Positions 42,449 to 51,875 of a stretch of 57,882 nucleotides of DNA are shown piece after piece. The stretch lies in the NCBI GenBank assembly GCA_002317155.1, contig DCIR01000047.1, forward strand, positions 1 to 57,882, given 5' to 3'. Made by a program: the position numbers and the translations under genes. A model generated the notes under the pieces. The model was not told where the DNA came from. It did not search any database and saw nothing but the letters and a program-made list of their open reading frames with translations. Source of the stretch: Lachnospiraceae bacterium UBA1721. GTDB taxonomy: Bacteria; Bacillota; Clostridia; Lachnospirales; Lachnospiraceae. How positions within the stretch are numbered: the stretch's first letter is position 1; every line of letters starts with the position of its first letter.

Positions 42449-43954
42449 ATGATAAGCAGTAATTTACGTAAGGCAAGAGAGTACGAGGAAAAATACGAAG
42501 CCGTAATAAAAGAAGAAGACAGACCGGCCTTTCACCTGTCGCCGAGAGTGGGATGGATGAATGACCCCAATGGTTTTTCATTCTTTGACGGTAAGTATCA
42601 TATGTTTTACCAGTATTATCCTTATGAGTCGAAGTGGGGGCCTATGCACTGGGGACATGCAGTGAGCGAGGATATGCTTCATTGGAAGTATCTTCCGGCA
42701 GCGATTGCACCTGATACAGAAGCTGATATGGTCGGCTGTTTTTCGGGAAGTGCAGTGGATATGGGCGATGGAAGACATATGCTTCTCTATACCGGTGTGA
42801 CTCGTGAAGGCTTTGAAGATTACCGGGATAAACTGCTGGGATATGAGAGTGGCGATATTCAGATTCAGTGCGTAGCTATCGGCGATGGAGTAAATTATAC
42901 AAAATGCGATACCAATCCGGTAATAGATTCATCGATGCTTCCGGATGGATGCAGTAAGCTGGATTTTAGAGATCCCAAGGTATGGAAAAACAGTGACGGA
43001 ACCTATAACTGTGTGGTGGGAAACAGGCCTGCCGATGGAAGCGGACAGATTCTTCTATTCACAAGCGCTGATGGGATAAAATGGAACTTTAAGAGTATCC
43101 TTATCAAAAACGAATGTCGTTACGGAACTATGTGGGAGTGCCCTGATTTTTTTGAACTTGACGGAGAATGGGTGTTGCTCACCAGTCCGACTGAAATGGT
43201 TGCAAGCGGCTTGGAATATTGTTCGGGAAGCGGAACTCTCTGCCTGATCGGAGATTATGATGAGACCGCAGGAAAATTTACTGACAGAAGTAATCAGTCG
43301 ATAGAATATGGAATTGATTTTTATGCGCCACAGACGATTCTTACGGCTGATGGTCGCAGAATAATGATAGGATGGATGCAGAGCTGGGGCACACTTGATA
43401 TTAAGGATTCGAGCGAGCCATGGTTTGGCCAGATGACAATTCCGAGAGAACTGTCAGTGAAAAACGGAAGGCTTTATCAGTGGCCTGCAAAAGAAGTCGA
43501 ATCCATGAGGACGGGTAAGACCGAGTATAGGGGAGTTTCTTTTGAAGATATACTTAAGCTTGATGGAGTAAGCGGCAGACAGGTTGATATGGAGGTTGTC
43601 GTCAGACCTGAGGATATTGATTCTTATGGCGGCTTTGAAATCAGATTTGCACAGGATGATAATTTCTATACATCGGTCATTTATGATGCATCTGATAGTG
43701 TCATGAAGATAGACAGGTCTCATTCGGGCTGCAGAGGAGATATTACAAATCAAAGGATTTGCAGTATAGGAAGCGAGTGCCTTAGCGAGCTTAAGCTTAG
43801 AATTATGCTGGACAGATTCAGTGCAGAAGTATTTATAAATGGCGGTGAGAAGGCCATGACTATCACCATGTACACAGAACAAAGTGCGGATGATATATCG
43901 TTTGTGGCATCCGGAAGAGTAAATATAGATGTCGTTAAGTATGATTTGAAATGA
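42449..43954 (+). CDS. GH32 beta-fructofuranosidase/levanase
   Basis: A 501-residue glycoside hydrolase of family 32. The three acidic motifs are complete: nucleophile D39 in WMNDPNG, transition-state aspartate in DFRDPKVW, and acid/base glutamate in WECPDFF. The N-terminal five-bladed propeller is followed by a beta-sandwich (about 350-500). There is no signal peptide, so it should hydrolyse sucrose or fructo-oligosaccharides inside the cell. The matching uptake system is not adjacent. The truncated fruK nearby raises the question of how the released fructose is used. The start is ATG 42449, with GAAGGA about 6 nt upstream. Confidence 0.93.
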   Translation: MISSNLRKAREYEEKYEAVIKEEDRPAFHLSPRVGWMNDPNGFSFFDGKYHMFYQYYPYESKWGPMHWGHAVSEDMLHWKYLPAAIAPDTEADMVGCFSGSAVDMGDGRHMLLYTGVTREGFEDYRDKLLGYESGDIQIQCVAIGDGVNYTKCDTNPVIDSSMLPDGCSKLDFRDPKVWKNSDGTYNCVVGNRPADGSGQILLFTSADGIKWNFKSILIKNECRYGTMWECPDFFELDGEWVLLTSPTEMVASGLEYCSGSGTLCLIGDYDETAGKFTDRSNQSIEYGIDFYAPQTILTADGRRIMIGWMQSWGTLDIKDSSEPWFGQMTIPRELSVKNGRLYQWPAKEVESMRTGKTEYRGVSFEDILKLDGVSGRQVDMEVVVRPEDIDSYGGFEIRFAQDDNFYTSVIYDASDSVMKIDRSHSGCRGDITNQRICSIGSECLSELKLRIMLDRFSAEVFINGGEKAMTITMYTEQSADDISFVASGRVNIDVVKYDLK

Positions 43955-44042
43955 CAGAATAATTGCCAAGGAGATGTGTATTAGTGTAATATACCGATAT
44001 AGACTTGGTATCAAAATACGCAAATGAAACGCGGGGATATAA

Positions 44043-44942
44043 ATGATTTATCTTGAGAATGTGACAAAAGAGTTTAAGGGCAATTATGTTCTTAAAGGAA
44101 TTAACTTAAATATTCAGGATGGAGAAGTGTACGGTCTGGTAGGTAGAAACGGTGCCGGCAAGACTACGCTTCTTAATATTATTGCAGGTATATCAAAGTG
44201 TTCATCAGGAACCTGTAACGTAAATAATGAGAAGAATGCAGAGGGTGGATTCAGCTATCTTCCGGATCTTCCTAATTTCTATGACTATCTGAGCATTGAA
44301 GAATATGTTGAATTTTTGCTCGGAACAGAATATGAGGGCAAATTCGAAGATTATATAAAGGCATTGGAGAAGCTTAATTTTAAGCCGAGTGCTAAGATTA
44401 AATCTTTGTCTCGAGGCAACAGACAGAAGCTTGGTATATATGTGGCAACCATGAAAAAGCCCGGAATCGTGCTTTTGGATGAGCCCACATCGGCTCTTGA
44501 TCCTGTTGGCCGTCGTGAGGTTATGGAGCTTATTAAGCAGCTTAAGACCGGAGGAACTACCGTCATTCTTTCAACACATATTCTTGCCGACCTTGAGGTT
44601 GTATGTGACAGAATAGGATTTTTGAATGAAGGTTATATTGCCAATGAGTTCGACCTTAACAGTCCTGTAATTGACAATGAATGTGACTACGAGCTCAACA
44701 TCAACGGCGAAAATGTTGATGAAGAATTTATAGAGAAGCTTAATAAGCAGCTTGTTAATTTTACTGCTAAAAAAGGTGTGGGTGTCGGACATGTTGTGTG
44801 CAAGCCCAAGGCAGGAATTGAGAAGAACGTTCAGCAGACATTCCTCGATGAATTGAGTAAACTCAGCTACTCAATTTCATCTATTAAGAAGGTATCCTTT
44901 GTAAACCTTGAAGAATTGATGGTGGAGGTTTTGACAAAATGA
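44043..44942 (+). CDS. ABC-2 type transporter ATPase
   Basis: A 299-residue ATPase with Walker A GRNGAGKTT, signature LSRGNRQK, Walker B IVLLDEPTSALDP and switch histidine in STHILADL. After residue 215 there is a 75-residue extension of the kind found in drug and lipid exporters. GGGG lies a few bases before the ATG. Its stop overlaps the permease start by 4 bp. The substrate is unknown; peptide, drug or lipid export is likely. Confidence 0.92.
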   Translation: MIYLENVTKEFKGNYVLKGINLNIQDGEVYGLVGRNGAGKTTLLNIIAGISKCSSGTCNVNNEKNAEGGFSYLPDLPNFYDYLSIEEYVEFLLGTEYEGKFEDYIKALEKLNFKPSAKIKSLSRGNRQKLGIYVATMKKPGIVLLDEPTSALDPVGRREVMELIKQLKTGGTTVILSTHILADLEVVCDRIGFLNEGYIANEFDLNSPVIDNECDYELNINGENVDEEFIEKLNKQLVNFTAKKGVGVGHVVCKPKAGIEKNVQQTFLDELSKLSYSISSIKKVSFVNLEELMVEVLTK

Positions 44943-45745
44943 GCAGATTAAGTTTATGCATGAAAAAGGACAGAATCGAGTTCTTGCGCAGTAAAAAGCT
45001 CGGTGTCTGCATAGTATTTCTTTCAGTATTTTTGGCATTTCTGCTTATTTTAACAGCAGTTATTCCTCAGCTTACCAATCTCGTTAAGAGTGATATTGAA
45101 ATAGTTGCGAGCGGAATTGATCTGATGGTCAATTGGCTGAATGATTATTTCCCGAGAATGCTTACTGACAGTACAGCTTTTTACAGTACTGAGATAGGTC
45201 TGTTTTATTCGATCCTTGTTATAGCATTTTCATTCAGCGTGCTTCCCAAGGAAATCAAATCAGGAAGACTTATTCTTCCTATTTGCAACGGATATCAGCA
45301 GAAGGAGATTTTCCTCTCAAAGCAGATAATCTATGCTACATTTTCAGCGGTTCCTGCGGGCGTAGCATACTTCGTATATTATCTGATAGGTTCTACATTC
45401 CTTGAGAATGATTATCCTATTGTGCAGGCGCTTATCAGTTCAGTGGTAACCATGTTTAATGTGTTCTGCATAGTGTGCATCACAATTGCACTTTCTGTAA
45501 TTTATAAGCACAGTATACTGGTTATTATTTCAGTGGGACTTACGGTTGCGGCATCACCTGATTTGCTGTATGTGTTACCGTTTGGAAAGTATATACCGAC
45601 ATATCTTTTCACCTATCTCAACTATTCGATAAACGATCCTATTCAGCTGATCGTACCCGTGATCGAGTATGTGGTGATTGTAGTGCTGTTGGATATTCTT
45701 GTTATTAAGCGTAAGTTTGCAATCGTTGTTGACGAGAGAAGATAG
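44939..45745 (+). CDS. ABC-2 type permease
   Basis: A 268-residue membrane protein with six hydrophobic segments and the ABC-2 permease layout: a basic first loop, spans at about 24-44 and 88-106, and the last at about 240-258. The start overlaps the ATPase stop (ATGA), so the two are co-translated. It probably dimerises with itself. A short tandem repeat and a hairpin follow. Confidence 0.88.
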   Translation: MSRLSLCMKKDRIEFLRSKKLGVCIVFLSVFLAFLLILTAVIPQLTNLVKSDIEIVASGIDLMVNWLNDYFPRMLTDSTAFYSTEIGLFYSILVIAFSFSVLPKEIKSGRLILPICNGYQQKEIFLSKQIIYATFSAVPAGVAYFVYYLIGSTFLENDYPIVQALISSVVTMFNVFCIVCITIALSVIYKHSILVIISVGLTVAASPDLLYVLPFGKYIPTYLFTYLNYSINDPIQLIVPVIEYVVIVVLLDILVIKRKFAIVVDERR

Positions 45746-45757
45746 ATTTACAGAGTG

Positions 45758-45831
45758 CTATTCAACTATAAAAACTATTCAATTATAAAGAAAAATATTC
45801 ACAACCCATTCGGATTATTGACTGGGTTGTG
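45758..45831 (+). repeat. 17-nt tandem repeat and hairpin
   Basis: Two copies of CTATTCAA(C/T)TATAAA lie at 45758-45774 and 45775-45791, 15 of 17 bases alike. A 9-bp hairpin, CACAACCCA/TGGGTTGTG (45800-45808, 45823-45831), follows. It lacks a real T run, so it is a weak terminator at most. Confidence 0.6.
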
Positions 45832-45859
45832 ATTTTATGTGATAGCAGGAGGTTTTACA

Positions 45860-47701
45860 ATGCAGGGATTAATTCTGGCTGCCGGAATGGGCAAGAGACT
45901 TAAGGAGTTAACCAATGACAACACTAAGTGTATGGTCAAAGTTAACGGAATAACCATGATTGAGCGTGCCCTTAGAATATTGGATAAGAAGAATTTAGAC
46001 AGAGTAGTGATTGTTGTCGGTTATCAGGGAGCAAAGCTTATAGAGTTTATAAATACTCTGGGAATAAAAACTCCCATAGTATTCATCGATAATCCTATTT
46101 ATGACAAGACCAACAATATTTATTCTCTCGCTCTTGCAAAGGACTATTTGTGCAATGATTCTACACTTTTACTCGAATCTGATCTTGTGTTTGAGGAGAG
46201 TGTGATTGATGCACTTATAGAAGACCCCAGAGAAAATCTTGCACTTGTGGACAAGTTTGAAAGCTGGATGGACGGTACCTGTATGGAGCTTGATGAGAAC
46301 GACTGCATTTCAAGCTTTATTCCCGGTAAACATCTTAAATTCACTGATAAAGAGCAGTATTACAAGACTGTAAATATTTATAAATTCAGTAAGCAGTTCT
46401 CAGCCAATGTATATGTGCCGCTTCTCGGAGCATATGAGAAGGCAATGGGTGAGAATGAATACTATGAGTCTGTTATCAAGCTTATTGCGGTGCTTGACTC
46501 CAAAATGCTTCAGGCTAAGCGCCTTGAGGGCCAGATTTGGTATGAGATAGATAATGTTCAGGATTTGAATATTGCTGAGTCGCTGTTTGCGGAAAATGAG
46601 GCAGAGCATTATAAAAAGCTTGCTCAGAGATATGGTGGATACTGGAGATATCCGAAACTGATTGATTTTTGCTATCTGGTTAATCCGTATTATCCCCCTG
46701 CGAAAATGTTGGATGAGATGAAGTCTAATTTTGAGACTTTGCTTACCGAATATCCGTCAGGAATGGGTGTAAACTCGTTATTGGTAAGTGGTGCTTTTGG
46801 TGTTAAGCAGGAGCATATAGTTGTAGGTAACGGTGCTGCTGAGCTTATCAAGGGAATAATGGATAAATTCGTAAGCGATCCCGAGTGCAAGCTTGGCTGT
46901 GTATATCCTACTTTCCAGGAATATCCCAATAGATTTGACAGCAGTCGTGTAGTCGCATTTAGGCCTTCTGCAGAAGGGTTTAGATATACCGCACAGGATC
47001 TGATGGATTTTTACGGCCAGAACAAGGTAGATGTACTTGTTCTGATTAATCCAGATAATCCTTCAGGTAATTTTATTCCTATCGCAGACGTGATTAAGCT
47101 GATTACATGGTGTAAGGAAAATGACGTAAAGCTGATTGTGGACGAAAGTTTTGTTGATTTTGCGGTTCCTGCTGAAAACGAGAAGACAGATTCACTTACA
47201 TTGATTAAAGAGCCTATTCTCAATATGTATGACAAGCTGTATGTAATGAAGAGCATTTCTAAATCATATGGTATCCCTGGTGCAAGACTTGGTATTCTTG
47301 CGAGTGCTGATTCGGAAATGATTACATATCTTAAGAAGGATGTAGCAATTTGGAATATTAATTCGTTTGGTGAATTTTATCTTCAGATTAAAGAAAAGTA
47401 TGACAAGGATTATGAGAAGGGACTGGTTAAGCTTCGCAAGAGCAGAGAGAAGTTTATGGCAGAGCTTAGCAAGATTAACTACCTTACCGTATATCCTTCG
47501 GAGGCCAACTATGTATGCTGTAAGCTTGAGGGAATAACCGCTTCAGCATTATGTGAGAAGCTTCTTGCTCAGAATATTTTGATTAAGGATCTTACTTCTA
47601 AGATTAATGACGGTAACGAGTACATCAGAATAGCCGTTAGAGATGATAAGGACAATGCATATTTGACCGATGCACTTAAAGAGGTTGGGGCATCGCTGTA
47701 G
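45860..47701 (+). CDS. Fused nucleotidyltransferase-aminotransferase
   Basis: A 613-residue two-domain enzyme. Residues 1-240 form a nucleotidyltransferase with LAAGMGKRL and the DLVFE metal site, most like the CTP:phosphocholine or sugar-phosphate group. Residues about 255-613 are a type I PLP aminotransferase of the HisC/CobD branch with LVINPDNPSGN, LIVDESFVDF and the PLP lysine in SISKSYGIPGARLG. It may make a CDP-activated amino compound for a surface polymer; this is inference. AGGAGG at 45847-45852 is 7 nt before the ATG at 45860, so the GTG at 45839 is rejected. A HAD phosphatase gene follows at 16 bp. It resembles in plan the fused cytidylyltransferase-transaminases of phosphonate pathways, but PepM is not present. 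Confidence 0.85.
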   Translation: MQGLILAAGMGKRLKELTNDNTKCMVKVNGITMIERALRILDKKNLDRVVIVVGYQGAKLIEFINTLGIKTPIVFIDNPIYDKTNNIYSLALAKDYLCNDSTLLLESDLVFEESVIDALIEDPRENLALVDKFESWMDGTCMELDENDCISSFIPGKHLKFTDKEQYYKTVNIYKFSKQFSANVYVPLLGAYEKAMGENEYYESVIKLIAVLDSKMLQAKRLEGQIWYEIDNVQDLNIAESLFAENEAEHYKKLAQRYGGYWRYPKLIDFCYLVNPYYPPAKMLDEMKSNFETLLTEYPSGMGVNSLLVSGAFGVKQEHIVVGNGAAELIKGIMDKFVSDPECKLGCVYPTFQEYPNRFDSSRVVAFRPSAEGFRYTAQDLMDFYGQNKVDVLVLINPDNPSGNFIPIADVIKLITWCKENDVKLIVDESFVDFAVPAENEKTDSLTLIKEPILNMYDKLYVMKSISKSYGIPGARLGILASADSEMITYLKKDVAIWNINSFGEFYLQIKEKYDKDYEKGLVKLRKSREKFMAELSKINYLTVYPSEANYVCCKLEGITASALCEKLLAQNILIKDLTSKINDGNEYIRIAVRDDKDNAYLTDALKEVGASL

Positions 47702-47717
47702 TCGTGTGAGGAATGTG

Positions 47718-48374
47718 ATGTTAAGTAAAGATTTTGACGCTGTTGTATTTGATATGGATGGAGTGATTTTTGACTCGGAGAGAGCAACAATGTATTGTTG
47801 GCTCGATCTTGCCGAAAAATATGACATTCCCAATATCAAGGAGCCATATTATGCCTGCATAGGCACCACTATGGTGCGTACCAGGGAAATAATGCTTGAG
47901 ACATATGGTCCGGATTTTCCTTATGATGAGTATGCCAAGGAAGCTTCGGTTATGTATCATGAAAAATATGATGGCGGAAGATTGCCGATGAAAAAAGGTA
48001 TCAGGGAGCTGCTGGTATTCTTAAAGGAAAATAATAAAAAAATCGCATTGGCATCATCATCGAGAAGACAGACTGTGGTTAATCAGCTGAGAGATGCCAA
48101 TATTTTGGAGTATTTTGATGCAGTAATATGCGGTGATATGGTGGAAAGAAGTAAGCCTGCACCGGATATTTTCCTAAAAGCCTGTTCTGAAATAGGAGTA
48201 GAACCTCAAAGGGCATATGGAATAGAGGATTCCTTTAATGGAATCAGAGCACTCAGTGCGGCCGGGATGCATGCGATTATGGTGCCTGATCTGCTGGCCG
48301 CAACAGACGAGATGAAGGAACTTTCTGAGCGTGTGCTTGGAGATTTACTTGAGGTCAGAGAGTATCTCAGATAA
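47718..48374 (+). CDS. HAD family phosphatase, beta-phosphoglucomutase-like
   Basis: A 218-residue HAD enzyme with nucleophile D12 and D14 in VVFDMDGVIFDSE, an alpha-helical cap (about 17-85), motif II SSSRR, motif III lysine in RSKPAPDIF, and motif IV GIEDSFNGI. The frame is open from 47670, but the ATG at 47718 with GAGG 6 nt upstream is the normal start. It follows the fused enzyme at 16 bp, so it may dephosphorylate an intermediate of that pathway. Phosphomutase activity is also possible. Confidence 0.87.
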   Translation: MLSKDFDAVVFDMDGVIFDSERATMYCWLDLAEKYDIPNIKEPYYACIGTTMVRTREIMLETYGPDFPYDEYAKEASVMYHEKYDGGRLPMKKGIRELLVFLKENNKKIALASSSRRQTVVNQLRDANILEYFDAVICGDMVERSKPAPDIFLKACSEIGVEPQRAYGIEDSFNGIRALSAAGMHAIMVPDLLAATDEMKELSERVLGDLLEVREYLR

Positions 48375-48472
48375 AAAGGTGATTTCGGATAAGAGATTTT
48401 TTAAAGCTGATAGCATTTCGGATAAATGTTATTGTGTGTGAAAATACTGTGAAATTACTGTGAAGGAATAAA

Positions 48473-48484
48473 GTTTCGCGAAAC
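48473..48484. promoter_or_regulatory. Perfect 12-bp palindrome
   Basis: GTTTCGCGAAAC lies about 50 bp before the -10 box of the lipoprotein gene at 48577. It may be an operator; no matching regulator is nearby. Confidence 0.35.
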
Positions 48485-48516
48485 AATGTGATATTATGTG
48501 CCTGTAAAACGAAATA

Positions 48517-48540
48517 GTATTATATTTTATGATATAATAC
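48517..48540 (+). promoter_or_regulatory. Extended -10 promoter within an inverted repeat
   Basis: TGATATAAT (TATAAT at 48533-48538) forms an extended -10. It is embedded in GTATTATA-N8-TATAATAC (48517-48524, 48533-48540). No good -35 is present. Transcription would start about 35 bases before the ATG at 48577. Confidence 0.6.
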
Positions 48541-48576
48541 TTTCGTAACAGTGTTTTGTTATAAAGGAGAAAAGTT

Positions 48577-49254
48577 ATGAAAAAGAAAATTTTAGCAATA
48601 TTTGTAATGGCAGCACTTGCTATGAGTACAGTAGCTTGTACTTCTTCTGCAGGAAGCAACGACAGCGGAATCGAAAAAGATGAGAATAACGATTCTAAAG
48701 ATGATGCAACACAGGATTCAGATAAGGATGAGGATTCTGACGACAGCAATGCCGGTGGAGATTCTGCATCAAACGGTGATGCTACTGAGGTAACAGGTGC
48801 ATTACAGGCATTTGAGGCTATCTGGAACAGCTTTGGTGATGATGAGAAGTTCCCTGCCATGGGTGGAGATTTTGCTAACGCTGTAGATGGTATGCCCGGT
48901 AACTGCAATCTCGAGGAGAAGGATACCATTATTTATCAGTTCTATGTTCCTGAAGATATGTATGAATCAGTAGACGATATGGCTTCTCTCATGCATATGA
49001 TGAATGCCAATACCTATACCGGAGCGGTTGTTCATGTAGCTGATTCTCAGGCATTTGCAGATGCAGTTAAGACTAACATCCAGGGAACTAACTGGGTATG
49101 TGGTTTCCCCGACAGACTTGTTGTAGCTGAGCTTGCTGACGGTTATGTAGCATATGCTTTTGGTGCTGAAGATATCATGGTATCTTATGCAGCCAATATT
49201 CAGAAGGTATTCCCTTCTGCTAAGATTGTTTATGATTTAAGCCTTACAGAGTAA
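48577..49254 (+). CDS. Lipoprotein with acidic low-complexity linker
   Basis: A 225-residue lipoprotein with a signal peptide ending near TVAC (C21). Residues 22-75 form an Asp/Ser/Asn/Glu-rich linker. The mature domain (about 76-225) has no recognised family; it has blocks such as WNSFGDDEKFP and a MGGDFANAVDGMPGNC segment. It should be anchored to the outer face of the membrane. AAAGGAG lies about 9 nt upstream. No enzymatic motif is visible. It is monocistronic, with the extended -10 promoter just before it. Confidence 0.82.
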   Translation: MKKKILAIFVMAALAMSTVACTSSAGSNDSGIEKDENNDSKDDATQDSDKDEDSDDSNAGGDSASNGDATEVTGALQAFEAIWNSFGDDEKFPAMGGDFANAVDGMPGNCNLEEKDTIIYQFYVPEDMYESVDDMASLMHMMNANTYTGAVVHVADSQAFADAVKTNIQGTNWVCGFPDRLVVAELADGYVAYAFGAEDIMVSYAANIQKVFPSAKIVYDLSLTE

Positions 49255-49294
49255 TTTACAGTTCAATACCTTAAGAAATTGTGTTAAAGAAATC

Positions 49295-49328
49295 ATATGC
49301 CGAGGTCATTGCTTTGATCCCGGCATAT
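49295..49328 (+). other. Hairpin before the MBOAT gene
   Basis: ATATGCCG (49295-49302) and CGGCATAT (49321-49328) are perfect arms. There is no T run, and AGGAGG of the next gene is about 10 bases on. It could terminate weakly or affect translation of the next gene. Confidence 0.5.
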
Positions 49329-49347
49329 TCACTATCAGGAGGTATAA

Positions 49348-50763
49348 ATGCTTTTTTCCAGTATACCGTTTTTATTTTATTTTTTTCCTATAGTGCTTAT
49401 ATGTTATTTTGCAGTGCCGAGAGTAGCTAAAAATGCGGTGCTTTTTTTATCAAGTCTCGTGTTCTATGCCTGGGGTGAGCCGCGATATGTATTGATAATG
49501 CTGGCTTCTATTTTAGTGGGTTATATTGCGGGTATTCTGATAGAAAAGCTGAAAGGCAAAAAATCGCAAAAGGTTGTACTCGGAGTGGCTATAGCTATGT
49601 GTATTGCTGCGCTGGGTTATTTTAAGTATGTGGATTTCTTTATCACCAATTTCAATGCGGTAACACATCTTTCGGTTCCGCTGCTTAGAATTGCGTTACC
49701 TATAGGAATAAGCTTCTACAGCTTCCAGATTATAAGCTACCTGGTAGATGTATACAGAGGAGAAACCACGGCGCAGAAGAACTTTATCAAGCTCGGCGCA
49801 TATGTGGCGTTGTTTGCTCAGCTGATAGCAGGTCCTATTGTCAGATACTCTGATATAGCAAAACAATTGACTGACAGAAAACACAGCTTTGAGCAGATAT
49901 TTCAGGGTATCAAACGTTTTATAATAGGTCTGTCAAAAAAGATACTTATAGCCAACGTTTTAGGTGAACTCGTGGATGTGTTTAGAAAAACATCAGAGCC
50001 CACAGTTGGATTTTATTGGATATATGCAGTAGCTTTTTCACTTCATCTTTATTTTGATTTTTCGGGCTACTCAGATATGGCTATCGGTATCGGAAGGATA
50101 TTTGGGTTTGATTTCCCTGAGAACTTCAACTATCCGTTCATTTCAGGAAGTATCACTGAATTTTGGAGAAGATGGCATATGTCTCTCGGAAGCTGGTTCA
50201 GGGATTATGTATATATTCCGCTAGGTGGTAATCGTGTTAACAAAATCAAATGGATCAGAAATATTCTTGTAGTATGGATGCTTACCGGTTTTTGGCATGG
50301 TGCTGAGTGGACATTTATTATCTGGGGGCTTCTGTTTGCATTGCTTTTGATGATTGAAAAAACACCATTCGGCGGATTTTTGAAAAAATGCAAGCCGGTT
50401 GCACATATATATGTAACAATGATAATTCTATTAAGCTTTGTATTGTTTAATTCCGGTGGAGTATCACAGATGGTCGGCGATTTCAAGGGCCTGTTTGGAG
50501 CGGCGGGAATAGCCGGATGGAATGCACAGACAGGTTATTATCTCAGAAGCTATGCAATCGTAATACTGATTGCAGCGATAGGAGCGACTCCTTTGCCGAC
50601 TAAGCTTATAACCATGCTTCAGAGTAAAATGCTTGGAACGGATAAAGCTACCATAGCTGTGTGGAGTATTCTTGAGATTGTGTTTGTACTGGGATTATTA
50701 ATTATCTGTACTGCATTTTTGGTAGACGGATCGTTTAATCCGTTCCTGTATTTTAGATTCTAG
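49348..50763 (+). CDS. MBOAT family O-acyltransferase (AlgI/DltB-like)
   Basis: A 471-residue membrane-bound O-acyltransferase with about ten spans, the EFWRRWHMSLGSWFRDYVYI block and the catalytic histidine in TGFWHGAEWTFI. These enzymes pass an acyl group, usually acetyl, across the membrane to a surface or exported polysaccharide, as AlgI does for alginate. The gene after it encodes a DHHW/AlgX-like partner 11 bp away, so they form an O-acetylation pair. AGGAGG lies just before the ATG. DltB of lipoteichoic acid is less likely because no DltA, C or D gene is adjacent. Confidence 0.92.
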   Translation: MLFSSIPFLFYFFPIVLICYFAVPRVAKNAVLFLSSLVFYAWGEPRYVLIMLASILVGYIAGILIEKLKGKKSQKVVLGVAIAMCIAALGYFKYVDFFITNFNAVTHLSVPLLRIALPIGISFYSFQIISYLVDVYRGETTAQKNFIKLGAYVALFAQLIAGPIVRYSDIAKQLTDRKHSFEQIFQGIKRFIIGLSKKILIANVLGELVDVFRKTSEPTVGFYWIYAVAFSLHLYFDFSGYSDMAIGIGRIFGFDFPENFNYPFISGSITEFWRRWHMSLGSWFRDYVYIPLGGNRVNKIKWIRNILVVWMLTGFWHGAEWTFIIWGLLFALLLMIEKTPFGGFLKKCKPVAHIYVTMIILLSFVLFNSGGVSQMVGDFKGLFGAAGIAGWNAQTGYYLRSYAIVILIAAIGATPLPTKLITMLQSKMLGTDKATIAVWSILEIVFVLGLLIICTAFLVDGSFNPFLYFRF

Positions 50764-50774
50764 GAGGTGCGGGT

Positions 50775-51863
50775 ATGAAGAGTAAGATACAAGTTATATT
50801 TGTAACGGCTGTATTTCTCGCACTGGCGGTGTGGGCGTGGTTTAAGCCGGCTGATGATATCTCTGACAGCGAGCTTAGAAAGCTGGCACAATTCCCTGAA
50901 GTGAAGGCGGAGAAGATATTTAACGGTCAGTTTATGTCAGAATTTGAAACTTATGCATTGGATCAGTTCCCTATGAGAGATGAGTTTCGTACAGTTAAGG
51001 CTGTAGTATATCTGTATGCATTCAGACAGTTGGATAATAACGGAATATATGTTGAAAACGGTTATGCGGCGAAGATGGAATACCCTTTGGACGAGGAAGC
51101 TGAGAGCTATGCTTTTGGCCGCATTCAAAATGTGTACAATAAATTTATCGCTGACAGTAATGCTAATTGCTATATAGCAATAATACCCGATAAGAATTAC
51201 TTCCTTGCCAAGGAGCATGGTGCGCTGTCTCTTGACTACGATAGGATTTTTAATGATGTTAAGAAGGAAGCATCATTTGCACAGTATGTAGATATTACAG
51301 GGCTTTTGTCTATAGAGGATTATTATCGAACTGATACACATTGGGATCAGTCTTGTATTACTGATGTTGCAGAGTACCTTGCTCAAAGTATGGGAACGGA
51401 ATTAGAGGGTACAAATACAGTTAAAACCATTGATGCACCGTTCTATGGTGTGTATTACGGCCAGGCAGCGTTACCGATGAAGCCTGATACGGTTAATTAT
51501 GTCACAAACGATGCGATTGAGGCTGCTCAGGTTTTCGATTGGCAAAACAGTAAGCCTATTCCTGTATACGATGAGGCTAAAATCTATGAGCGTTCACCAT
51601 ATGATTTATTCCTTGGCGGATCGCTATCAATGATAACCATTGATAATCCGTTGGCTACGACTGATAAGGAGCTGGTGGTATTCAGAGATTCCTTTGGAAG
51701 TTCACTTGTGCCGTTAATGATATCCGGATATAAAAAAATCACTGTTTTGGATATAAGATATTTGCCAGGTGACCGAATCGGAAGTTTTGTAGAATTTGAT
51801 AACCAGGATGTGTTATTCTTATACAGTACAGCCGTTTTAAATAACGGTAAAACATTGAAGTAG
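50775..51863 (+). CDS. DHHW/AlgX-like acetyltransferase partner
   Basis: The 362-residue protein has an N-terminal signal anchor (about 5-22) and an extracytoplasmic SGNH-like domain. The DHHW family motif appears as YYRTDTHWDQ, and the catalytic serine is probably in VFRDSFGSS. The MBOAT gene is 11 bp upstream, and the pair works like AlgI with AlgX/AlgJ in O-acetylation. GGAGGTG lies before the ATG. The polysaccharide target is not identified. The length is normal. Confidence 0.88.
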   Translation: MKSKIQVIFVTAVFLALAVWAWFKPADDISDSELRKLAQFPEVKAEKIFNGQFMSEFETYALDQFPMRDEFRTVKAVVYLYAFRQLDNNGIYVENGYAAKMEYPLDEEAESYAFGRIQNVYNKFIADSNANCYIAIIPDKNYFLAKEHGALSLDYDRIFNDVKKEASFAQYVDITGLLSIEDYYRTDTHWDQSCITDVAEYLAQSMGTELEGTNTVKTIDAPFYGVYYGQAALPMKPDTVNYVTNDAIEAAQVFDWQNSKPIPVYDEAKIYERSPYDLFLGGSLSMITIDNPLATTDKELVVFRDSFGSSLVPLMISGYKKITVLDIRYLPGDRIGSFVEFDNQDVLFLYSTAVLNNGKTLK

Positions 51864-51875
51864 GGTGAGGGAAAG

